Assembly (NCBI GenBank): GCA_013289335.1
Contig: JABDAD010000001.1
Coordinates: 48,292-98,177, forward strand
DNA: 49,886 nt
Reading direction: 5' to 3'
DNA from: Alphaproteobacteria bacterium
GTDB taxonomy: Bacteria; Pseudomonadota; Alphaproteobacteria; Rickettsiales; Rickettsiaceae
Part shown: in pieces, positions 9,202 to 17,460 of the stretch
Layout of the letters: every line of letters begins with the position of its first letter
Position numbering within the stretch: the first letter of the stretch is position 1
The notes under the pieces: model-generated
What the model saw: only the letters and a program-made list of their open reading frames with translations
Told to the model about the DNA's origin: nothing
Databases searched by the model: none
Translations under genes and position numbers: made by a program

Positions 9202-9588
9202 ATGTCAAAAGAGAATAATATAGAATTTGAGTATGCTGATTTAGTAAGGAGCTATTCGCTAGAATTCGTAGAAGAGTGCCAAACATCTTGGCCCGAGATG
9301 GATGGGTATTATATATACCCCGTGGAGGTCATGCCAGAGGGTTTGTTGCCTATTGTTATACCAGAAATTGTAGATGTACAAATGGATGAAATGCTATTTA
9401 CAGATGTGCAATTATATATACCAGAAATACCGAAACCGCCCATTCCTGTTATGTCAGATGAACCTGTTACACTAGAAGTTTATGATATAATAATGGATCA
9501 GCGATTAGCTGGAGATCATGTACCTGACACCCCATATCAGATACTTTTAGTTGATGGTCTCCTTGGCGTTCTTGAGATATTATACTAA
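9202..9588 (+). CDS. Acidic protein of unknown function
   Basis: 128 aa, strongly acidic, rich in proline and aromatic residues (PEIPKPPIPVMSDEP), with no membrane segment or signal peptide and no domain I recognise. A clear ribosome site (GGAG at 9191-9194, 7 nt from the ATG) supports the start. It ends just before a 19-bp hairpin shared with the convergent 700-aa gene. Its only neighbours are IS remnants and the HTH protein. A small secreted or regulatory protein is possible, but nothing shows it. Confidence 0.6.
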   Translation: MSKENNIEFEYADLVRSYSLEFVEECQTSWPEMDGYYIYPVEVMPEGLLPIVIPEIVDVQMDEMLFTDVQLYIPEIPKPPIPVMSDEPVTLEVYDIIMDQRLAGDHVPDTPYQILLVDGLLGVLEILY

Positions 9589-9607
9589 CCTATATGTAGA
9601 AAAATAA

Positions 9608-9653
9608 TACAATTAGACCTAACTAGTATTTCCTCTAGTTCGGCCTAATTGTA
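9608..9653. terminator. Shared hairpin between convergent genes
   Basis: TACAATTAGACCTAACTAG (9608-9626) pairs with CTAGTTCGGCCTAATTGTA (9635-9653) with two mismatches and an 8-nt loop, flanked by an A-run on the left and a T-rich stretch on the right. It sits at the convergence of the genes ending at 9588 and 9619, and the stop codon of the minus-strand gene lies in its left arm. A bidirectional terminator is the likely role. Confidence 0.65.
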
Positions 9654-11721
9654 TATTAATTTCATCTTTTTTTTGTATCAAATCGTTTATTTTCCTAAGA
9701 TATGTGTTTTTCTCTTCATCTCCTATGGCAGGATCCAATAATTTTTCTTGTAATACACGGACTAACCCATCATAAGCATCGGCTTTTGTAAAATCAGTAT
9801 TTCTACTTATAGACTTGGCCTTATTAAAAAGCATTTCCGCGAAATATAAATTTTGTTGCGTTAAAGATTGATATTCAGTGACTGAAGTATCACTTTGCAA
9901 TAAAACGCTTATTATTCGGATAAAATGATTTGAACAGGGGGTATCATTTTGCACTAGTAAAAGCATAATATCGCCCAAACATATGTATAACGAAGCTAAT
10001 TTCTTTAGCTGAACTTTATCCATTATTTGTATAAGACCAGTAGAAGTGAAAATATTATCTTTTTCCTCTCCTACAAGGATTTTTGCTATCAATGATAAAT
10101 AGGGGGCTATATTAGCTTTCCGGTCTATCTGAATAAGATCCTTGTAAGATTCAATGATTTTTAGATCACAAAAAAATATATTATATGTCTCATTACTTGG
10201 AATTTTTGTTACTTGTTTACTTGCATTTGGATTAAAGTCCGATATATAAGCCTTATCGTCCTGCTTGATAATGTTTATGTCATCTATCAAACTCAAAATT
10301 TGCTCTTTAAGTCCAGTAGTGTTAAAATTTTTTATCTTTTCTTCTATTTCTTCTTTACGTATTATCAACAATCCGCTTGCATCACTTAGATATCCTTCCA
10401 AAAGTCCAAGTTTCAAACCTAAATATTTACTTATTTCAAAATATTTTTTGCCATCTTCTATTTTTCCATTATAGAAGTACGTTCTACCAAGAGAATAAAT
10501 CAAACGAGTATAAATTTGTGGTAAGTTCTTAACTACACTAAGCTCTGTTAGAACTTCTTCTTTAAGAAGATGATCAAAATTTACTTTGATTTTACTACGT
10601 GAGTTGATGTAGTTTTCTATTAAGTTTTTGGTGTATAGTAATATTTCCTTTGCCTTTTTTCCATCATGATTGTTGTACATATAATAAGATGCAAGCGCAT
10701 GAAGGCTATAAGCATAACTTAATAAAAAGGATGTATCCATCTCGGCTTTATTAAAATAGTTTTCTACATCCTTTATATTTTTGAAATCAAGGATTTTTTC
10801 AACTTTTTTGATCAATCTTTGGTTTTTATCTAATTGTTCACTATTAACATTATTAGCGTTAAACCCTGTGGTGTGGAGTATTTTAAGAAAATCTTCTAAA
10901 TCTATAATAATATTTGGTGTGGTAAATACTACCTGGGAAGAAGATTGTTGCTTTATCCATTTATCATTAGCTAAAAAAATAATCGATAATATAATGAAGA
11001 CTGCAACTGATAGTGTAACAATCAGACTAGATTTTGTTCTAAAAGTAAAGTAATTGCTTCTCTTATCCGGAATTTCAACCAAGGGTTTGTTGCCTGTAAT
11101 GAAATTTTCGTAGAATATTTTAAACTCGCTGATAATCTCACTCAATTGATCTAGCTTGAGCAAATCACATACAGCTTCCAAAAAATTAACATAATAATCA
11201 TCTTTTACCTTTCTTTTTAAAGTCAACAAAGAAAGTTCCTCTCCACTTGTTGTGTTATTATCTTTCTGACTTAGTATGCATGCAAATTCAAGATGTTTCT
11301 TCAAATAACGCATTACAATCTCATCATCTTCAGACCACTCTTCTTTCTTACAATGAAAGGTAATCTGCATTTTGCTCAGCAAATAACCTATTTTTTTTAA
11401 TTGTTTTTCAAAATTTGCTCTTACCAAAAGGTGAGAATAATATTCCTTGATTGTAGCATATTTTTCAGAGTGTTCTAAAAAATCTATGATAGTATCTTTA
11501 CTATTAGATCCTTGTATTTTATTCATTATATTTTGGACGTGTACACTAACAGTGCGAGGTTGAACAGAAAGGATAGATGCTATTTTTTTCTCGCCGCGAT
11601 TATGTATAATACATGCTATTACATCTATTTCTCTAAATCCAAATTTTATCCCATTGATTGTTGTAAGATGCTCTTTATATAATTTTTCTGTTGAATCATA
11701 AGATGTATGAAATAGCCCCAC
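9619..11721 (-). CDS. Membrane-anchored LuxR-type HTH protein with large helical C-terminal region
   Basis: 700 aa. An N-terminal HTH at about residues 25-95 (FGFREIDVIACIIHN, then TVSVHVQNIMNKIQG) matches the HTH of the gene at 1-1681 closely, including the linker after it (EYYSHLL against QYYLNLL). One hydrophobic segment follows at about 228-250 (SLIVTLSVAVFIILSIIFLA). The remaining 450 residues are helical and TPR-like (ALASYYMYNNHDGKKAKEIL, YSLGRTYFYNGKIEDGKKYF) without a P-loop. Organisation recalls ToxR/CadC-type one-component regulators, with DNA binding inside and sensing beyond the membrane, but with a LuxR-type HTH. The target genes are unknown. Confidence 0.75.
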   Translation of the reverse strand: MGLFHTSYDSTEKLYKEHLTTINGIKFGFREIDVIACIIHNRGEKKIASILSVQPRTVSVHVQNIMNKIQGSNSKDTIIDFLEHSEKYATIKEYYSHLLVRANFEKQLKKIGYLLSKMQITFHCKKEEWSEDDEIVMRYLKKHLEFACILSQKDNNTTSGEELSLLTLKRKVKDDYYVNFLEAVCDLLKLDQLSEIISEFKIFYENFITGNKPLVEIPDKRSNYFTFRTKSSLIVTLSVAVFIILSIIFLANDKWIKQQSSSQVVFTTPNIIIDLEDFLKILHTTGFNANNVNSEQLDKNQRLIKKVEKILDFKNIKDVENYFNKAEMDTSFLLSYAYSLHALASYYMYNNHDGKKAKEILLYTKNLIENYINSRSKIKVNFDHLLKEEVLTELSVVKNLPQIYTRLIYSLGRTYFYNGKIEDGKKYFEISKYLGLKLGLLEGYLSDASGLLIIRKEEIEEKIKNFNTTGLKEQILSLIDDINIIKQDDKAYISDFNPNASKQVTKIPSNETYNIFFCDLKIIESYKDLIQIDRKANIAPYLSLIAKILVGEEKDNIFTSTGLIQIMDKVQLKKLASLYICLGDIMLLLVQNDTPCSNHFIRIISVLLQSDTSVTEYQSLTQQNLYFAEMLFNKAKSISRNTDFTKADAYDGLVRVLQEKLLDPAIGDEEKNTYLRKINDLIQKKDEINIQLGRTRGNTS

Positions 11722-11863
11722 TTAGTAATACCTCTACTCAATTAAACTAATATGACACATGATAATCTATAGTTGTAATCATGTAAAGTGCTTGTAATTA
11801 AAGAATTAGGCAGTGAGCTTACAAAAGACGCATTAGAATATATTATTACTATTAGGACCAGTG

Positions 11864-12040
11864 TTAAGTTACGCGCGATGAGTCGCCACCACTTCTAAAC
11901 TTATCTTGCAAAAAATCTTTCTCTACTGTTAGTTCTTCTATTTTTGCATGTAGTGCTTTAATCTGATAATCATTAGATGATTGCTCAAAGCTTCCAAAAC
12001 GAGATGATAATCCTGCTAATCTGAAAAAGAAAAAATTCAA
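11864..12040 (-). mobile_element. IS3-family OrfA remnant
   Basis: The minus-strand translation contains QIKALHAKIEELTVEKDFLQ, the signature C-terminal coiled coil of IS3-type OrfA proteins, preceded by LAGLSSRFGSFEQ. The longer open frame (to 12202) is not a gene: its upstream half is the antisense of another transposase fragment. No OrfB follows. Confidence 0.65.
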
Positions 12041-12109
12041 AGAGTACGCTCTTTTCCTCATATTTTCACAAGAGTATGCAATAAACATGATATATAGCAT
12101 AGAAAGACT

Positions 12110-12232
12110 AAGGTGAAGCATCCATGGACAAATGGCCAGGTAGAACGCATGAACAGAAGCATAAAGGACGCTACAGTAAATACTTTCACTTATGCAAGCC
12201 ATGAAGAGTTAAAACAAAATCTACATTCTTAG
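12110..12232 (+). mobile_element. IS481-type (DDE) transposase remnant
   Basis: Positions 12110-12232 encode KVKHPWTNGQVERMNRSIKD and then ATVNTFTYASHEELKQNLHS before a TAG. This is the conserved end of the integrase core of IS481-like transposases (TNGQVERMN with the catalytic Glu). Upstream and downstream parts are absent. It abuts the IS3 remnant on the opposite strand, so one element probably inserted in or next to the other. The DNA from 12233 to 12481 has no gene and presumably holds the promoter of the 1639-aa gene. Confidence 0.75.
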
Positions 12233-12481
12233 CAAGCAAACTTCGCGCAAGTAAATTTGAAAAACAACTACTTAATCTTACCCAAATCTATGTTCAAAAA
12301 AAACTTGCAATTAAAATAACACAACTGTAAGTTGTATGTTTGCTTCTTATTTGGAGCTAGATATATGTCGGAAAATTTGATGCGTAAATGATGAATTAAA
12401 AAGTTCTTAAAAATCAATTTATAATTACTTAAATTAACATATTTCATTCTTTTATTAATAAAATTATTAGGTAAGCTTGTT

Positions 12482-15400
12482 ATGTCTAGAGGTATTCAAT
12501 CAACTAACGCTTTTACAGAAAGAGGAAATCCTACATATTGGTATCAGTATCACGATATAGAGAAGATAGGCAAGAGGTTGTTTGTTGATATGCCGGAATC
12601 AGTGGTGCTTGCGTCACCGCTTGGTAGGGATAGAATTACTGGAGTAGAAGAATTTAGGAAATTCTTAGAAGATTTATCTCAAGGGAAAATGGTGGTGGGG
12701 GCATATAATAGTGGTGGTAACCACTGGATAGCTTATTGTCTAGAACAAAATATTTCTACTGGCGATATTAGATGTTTATATAAAGACTCACTGGATCGTG
12801 TAAGGGTAGACTTTGAGCGAACTATTAAAGATGCATTTGGTGATGTCATAGGTGTAGTACCTGTGGTTGGTGGTGCTGGAGGTGATGGTATCGCTGGAGC
12901 TACAATTTCGCGTATTAAGGTTATAAGACTTTGTCCAGGAGTGAAAGAACAAAAAGATGGAGATGGGAGCAACTGTGGATTATTTGCGCTTCATAATATA
13001 GTCAGGTTTGCTACCGCGTTTATAGGTGAAACAGATATAACTAGAGTAGATTTTTATACACCATCCTATGAAGCCAGAGGATTATCAAGGGAATTATTAG
13101 AAGAGAGAGTAAACTTTGCTGGTCAATATGTTGCTGAAGTTTGTGAGGAACATTATCAGAACAAAGCCAGATCTATTATTGCATCATATCATGAGGATGA
13201 AGCTGGTATTTTAGTATGGATTGTAGAAGGCTATATCGCTGGAGCTAGGGTTGAAGTTGTTACAGATAGTAGTAATAAGTTTGGGTATAAATACAGAATA
13301 AAGGCTCCTGAATCTCAAGCAGAAAATATAGCTAGATTTATTACAGAATTTTTACTTGAGACTTGTGACGTATCGACGCAGTATTCCACTAATCAAGTTG
13401 ATGCAGATTCATTGCTTTTAGATTTTACATTTGATGATATTAGAGTAGAGCAAAGAACCGAGTCACTTACAAAAGCAGTAGAGGACAAAGCAGATTTTGA
13501 CGTTGCTAAGTATATGGGTAGTGATACAGAATTACTAACAACATTAGTTCGTGAAGTGATACAAGAATTATCTGTTAAAATGCAAGATTGTGAATTTGTT
13601 ATAAATATACTATCAAGAATTGCAGATTTTGCAGAAATAGACTTAAACGAGATTGTAACACTTAATAGTATTGTGGATGAAGCAACACAAGAAGCCCATC
13701 CATCTCAGGCAAAAAAAGAATATTCGCAAAAATATGTCTTTAAAACAAAACCAGAATTTGACACCAAATCAGGTTTTAAAAAACAAAAAGAGACATCACA
13801 GGAAGGAGCGTCTGAATCAAAGACTGAATCTTCTGACATACAATTTTTCAAATTCACTAAGTCTTTTCCAGCTAAGAAAGTAGTACATAGAAAACATCAA
13901 GTAGCAGAGGTAGAATCCGATAGCACAGAAGGTAGAGTTGATAGCATAGAAAAACCGCCGAAAAAAGGAGATTCTCCTGAAAAGGTAGCAAAGGACGCCC
14001 AAAAGTTCCTGATGGAAGGAGATTTAGCGATTGCATCTCAAGATATCAAAGAAAAAATGGTTATGTTTGTTGGTGTTAGTGGAGGAGGCAAAAGCACTCT
14101 TATTAGCTATTTAGGAGGAGCAGAGCTCAAACCAATTAAAAAGCTTGGAGGAGAGTGGGGGTTAGAAGCGGATAAGGAGCTACCAGGAATTTCTATTGGT
14201 CATGCTTTTAGGTCTGAGACTTTTTGTCCTAAAGCCTATTCCCCTGAATCTAGTGATTTTAGTTATATAGACTTACCTGGTTTTGAGGATTCAAGGAGTG
14301 AAGCTCATGATATTGCAAGCAGTTATTTTCGAGCTGAAATTGCTAAAAGAGCTTCTTATTTGAAGATAGTAATTGTTGTTCCAAAAAGCGATTTTTCTTC
14401 AGCTGGTAGAGGGGTGACGCTAGAGAGGGCAATAGCTACTGTAGCAAATTTTTTACATTCTGATGAGAGTGTTAAATTACCTTACATTTCTCTAGTAGTA
14501 ACTCAAGTTGACACAAAAGAATTTTTTGATGCAAAACGAGAAATAAAAGAGAAGCAAAGGTTTATTGGATATGCACAAGCAGTAGGTGATGAAGATGTGG
14601 TTGAAAGTTTAGTCTCTAGAATATCTGAGTTACAGATGTTGGTTGATAGTCAAGAAAGTGAATCCAAGAGGGAAGCAATGGTTCTATTGGAATCGTTTGA
14701 AGCAACGCATGGCCATCTCTTAACTGAATTTGGTCGTGTTGTTTTGCATCAAATTAAAGAGAATTTTGCTATTTTTAGTAAGTATTATGATCAGACGCAG
14801 ACTATCCCTGATGATGAAAAAGCTTTGATTTTGGAATCAATAAATGAAGCACATTTTGTAGAAAAATCTCAACTAAAGGTAAAAATTATTGTCTCTGATT
14901 CATCAAAAAATGCGATTCACAGATTAGCTGATATAGCTTCGGAAGCGAGTAAGGTATTTGTAACAAAAATTGCAGAGATAATTGGGAGAGAGTGTGATTA
15001 TTTACAAGATACAATTGAAGACCAAGAAGGCTTTGCAGAATCAGAAGAAAAATTATCGAACATTAGAGAATGCTTAGTATCAATTCTGGAATCAGATAGT
15101 AGTGGCATTTTTAAAATGGCAGGTCAATTTGAGGAACTAGTGCCGCATGTTGGGGTGAAATTAGAAAAACTGAGTAAGTGGATCAATTATTTAGAATTTT
15201 GCAAGAGAGTGAATGATGAGGTAATTTATATTTCTGGTGCTTGGGGAGAGGAAATTCTAAAATTCGTAGAAGAGAAATTGGATGAATGTCGAATTGCTTC
15301 TGAGTTAAATCAATTTAATTTGCTTCTTGAAGAAATGTGTCAAGACAAAATTAAAAGTAGTGAAAGCTATAATGAGATGATTGAATATTTGAATTACGTA

Positions 15401-17401
15401 AAAGACGCCAACCTTTCTAAAAGTAAAGATATAGAAGAATTTCTTGAAAAGGTCAGTATTTTATCTGAGCAGCTTGGTGTAGAATTTCCTTTTATACCAA
15501 AAAATACTAACAAATGGGGTTTAGAATTTCTGGAGAAAGTTGAAAATCAAATAAATACTATTGTAGAGCCTGTAAAATCAGAGTTTGTTGATAGTAGTTT
15601 TGAGCTTAAAGTTACAGGGTATTTTGTAACAGCTACCCATATCACGGATAATCTATCAATAGTTGCAAGCAAAGGTTTAGTTAAATCAGTGAAAGTTTTT
15701 GCTGTTAATACAATATTTTTAGATCAAAATCTTACATATCCTGGCTTAAATATGTCAATCGTGTCACCTAATTGGAAGATAACAATAAAAGGAGGTGAGG
15801 AAGAAAGAGTTATAGATTTAAGTGGTGAGGATGGAGAAAATATTGTACCAGCTAAAGCTTCAAATGGAGCGAATGTAATTGGTCAAAATCCAGATGGATC
15901 TGGCATAGATGGAAACCATGGATTAGATGGATTGCCAGGTAATCCAGGTAAACCAGGAGGTAATTTTTTTGGTGTATGTAAAAAGTTTTATCATATTAAA
16001 GACTGTAAGTTTACTATTAATGTAAGCGGAGGAGATGGTGGTAAAGGACAAGATGGTGGTGATGGATCAAATGGTACAGATGGTAGAAATTGTCCATTAG
16101 CAGAGATTAGTATATCTAACGAACCCAAAAGTGATATAGTTCCAATCTACATTAAAGAAATTAAAAGAGCAGATTTAGACGCTGCTTCACAAATATTACA
16201 TATTACAAAATGTGTGGCTACTTATAATAGTAAATACATAGAAGCATACTTGGTACGTGGAGGAAAAGGGGGTATCGGAGGTAATGGAGGAAAAGGAGGA
16301 AAAGGCGGTGTACCAGGACTTCCTGGTAATTCCACAATATTGCCAGATTTTCCAGAACAAGGTCTGGTGGTTATACAATCTGTAGGAGACGATGGTATAC
16401 CTGGAGATGGTGGTTCATTTGGTACAGCTGGAATAAGTGGTACAGGATATTACGGTGAATATTGCTCAGAAGAGATGTTTGCAGGTATTAGAAGGTCTTT
16501 AAGCGGAAGAAAAATTTTATCTCTCAACGAAGAGATTACTTCTATGGTTAGACTTGGTATTGTTGGAGAAATTATAAGGCATGATTATCAAGCAAAAGTA
16601 ATAGAAGAAGAGAGGATAAATAAGGCCTTTCGAGAGAAGGCTGCTAATTTAATGCAACAAATGACACAAGGTGGAGGTGTGGTCGCTGCTCAGGTAACAA
16701 AAGAGACTGTGAAAGAATTTACTAAAGTAGTTGTTGTAGAAACTAGTAAAGAAACTGCAAAAAGCGCTACAAAGGAAGCAGGTAAAGAAATAGTAAAACA
16801 AGTATTTCATAACTCGCTCGAACTTAGTTATGGAGAAATGCTAAAAGAAATTTCAAAGAAATTGGTTACTGAATTTGGTCAGGAAGCCGCAAACACTATG
16901 ATAACTGATGTATCTAAGGCTCTAGCTAAGGAGACAGCTGCTGCTATATCTAAGGATATTTCTAAAGATACAATAAAGTTTATGACTTCTGAAGTAACGA
17001 GAGATTTGACTAAGCAACTTGCTAAAGAAGTCTCTTCTGAGGTTATAAAGGGATCTGCAATAGAAGCTAGTAAAAGTACTTTTATAAGTAGCTTTGTAAC
17101 AAGTTTAAAAGCTGGTTTTACAGTAGCAAATATCGCGAAGGGTGTTGGGATTTCAGCCGCCCTAAGTGTTATAAGCGTGTACATGTCATCTGGATGGACT
17201 ATTGGTCCAATCGAAGTAGAAGGATCTATTGAAGAAGATGGCATGACATCAGAAATTAAAAACACAAAAGAAATAAAATACCCATCAGAATCTGATAGTA
17301 CAATTTCTATGACAGAACTTCTTGAAGAATATAGTCTATATTTAGAAAAATGTCCTCTCATTGCTGAAAATTCACCATTTACTGAAGATTTTACAATTTA
17401 A
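12482..17401 (+). CDS. Giant multidomain effector-like protein: cysteine protease, GTPase, collagen-like repeats
   Basis: 1639 aa. Domains in order: (1) residues about 60-185, a CE-clan (Ulp1/C48, YopJ-like) cysteine protease pattern with GGNHWIAYCL (His81), YKDSLD (Asp102) and GSNCGLFALHNIV (Cys165), Gln157 being a possible oxyanion residue; (2) a Lys/Ser/Glu-rich linker at about 400-520; (3) a GTPase-like domain with P-loop GVSGGGKST at about 530-538, DLPGFED from 597 and TQVD at 674-677; (4) long helices at about 700-1040; (5) a beta-rich region at about 1050-1110; (6) collagen-like and glycine-rich blocks between about 1115 and 1320; (7) amphipathic repeats rich in ETxKE/SKDISKD, about 1390-1540; (8) a hydrophobic segment near 1560-1580 and an acidic tail. 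CE-clan enzymes of intracellular bacteria are mostly deubiquitinases, deSUMOylases or acetyltransferases acting on host proteins. No signal peptide, so T4SS or T1SS export is inferred. The ribosome site is weak (AGGT about 9 nt upstream). Confidence 0.8.
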   Translation: MSRGIQSTNAFTERGNPTYWYQYHDIEKIGKRLFVDMPESVVLASPLGRDRITGVEEFRKFLEDLSQGKMVVGAYNSGGNHWIAYCLEQNISTGDIRCLYKDSLDRVRVDFERTIKDAFGDVIGVVPVVGGAGGDGIAGATISRIKVIRLCPGVKEQKDGDGSNCGLFALHNIVRFATAFIGETDITRVDFYTPSYEARGLSRELLEERVNFAGQYVAEVCEEHYQNKARSIIASYHEDEAGILVWIVEGYIAGARVEVVTDSSNKFGYKYRIKAPESQAENIARFITEFLLETCDVSTQYSTNQVDADSLLLDFTFDDIRVEQRTESLTKAVEDKADFDVAKYMGSDTELLTTLVREVIQELSVKMQDCEFVINILSRIADFAEIDLNEIVTLNSIVDEATQEAHPSQAKKEYSQKYVFKTKPEFDTKSGFKKQKETSQEGASESKTESSDIQFFKFTKSFPAKKVVHRKHQVAEVESDSTEGRVDSIEKPPKKGDSPEKVAKDAQKFLMEGDLAIASQDIKEKMVMFVGVSGGGKSTLISYLGGAELKPIKKLGGEWGLEADKELPGISIGHAFRSETFCPKAYSPESSDFSYIDLPGFEDSRSEAHDIASSYFRAEIAKRASYLKIVIVVPKSDFSSAGRGVTLERAIATVANFLHSDESVKLPYISLVVTQVDTKEFFDAKREIKEKQRFIGYAQAVGDEDVVESLVSRISELQMLVDSQESESKREAMVLLESFEATHGHLLTEFGRVVLHQIKENFAIFSKYYDQTQTIPDDEKALILESINEAHFVEKSQLKVKIIVSDSSKNAIHRLADIASEASKVFVTKIAEIIGRECDYLQDTIEDQEGFAESEEKLSNIRECLVSILESDSSGIFKMAGQFEELVPHVGVKLEKLSKWINYLEFCKRVNDEVIYISGAWGEEILKFVEEKLDECRIASELNQFNLLLEEMCQDKIKSSESYNEMIEYLNYVKDANLSKSKDIEEFLEKVSILSEQLGVEFPFIPKNTNKWGLEFLEKVENQINTIVEPVKSEFVDSSFELKVTGYFVTATHITDNLSIVASKGLVKSVKVFAVNTIFLDQNLTYPGLNMSIVSPNWKITIKGGEEERVIDLSGEDGENIVPAKASNGANVIGQNPDGSGIDGNHGLDGLPGNPGKPGGNFFGVCKKFYHIKDCKFTINVSGGDGGKGQDGGDGSNGTDGRNCPLAEISISNEPKSDIVPIYIKEIKRADLDAASQILHITKCVATYNSKYIEAYLVRGGKGGIGGNGGKGGKGGVPGLPGNSTILPDFPEQGLVVIQSVGDDGIPGDGGSFGTAGISGTGYYGEYCSEEMFAGIRRSLSGRKILSLNEEITSMVRLGIVGEIIRHDYQAKVIEEERINKAFREKAANLMQQMTQGGGVVAAQVTKETVKEFTKVVVVETSKETAKSATKEAGKEIVKQVFHNSLELSYGEMLKEISKKLVTEFGQEAANTMITDVSKALAKETAAAISKDISKDTIKFMTSEVTRDLTKQLAKEVSSEVIKGSAIEASKSTFISSFVTSLKAGFTVANIAKGVGISAALSVISVYMSSGWTIGPIEVEGSIEEDGMTSEIKNTKEIKYPSESDSTISMTELLEEYSLYLEKCPLIAENSPFTEDFTI

Positions 17402-17460
17402 TGGTACAGTAGTTAGAAATATAAATTATTCAGAAATAAAAATATGTTTTGAGGAATGAG

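Noticed and set aside
11864-12202. 112-codon minus-strand frame as a gene
   Set aside because: One half is an IS3 OrfA remnant and the other half is antisense to an IS481-type fragment.
13671-13883. 70-codon frame inside the 1639-aa gene
   Set aside because: A shifted-frame shadow of the Lys-rich linker.
15820-16440. Gly-rich DNA as a simple tandem repeat or CRISPR-like array
   Set aside because: The bases are not repeated exactly; the periodicity is at protein level (collagen-like).
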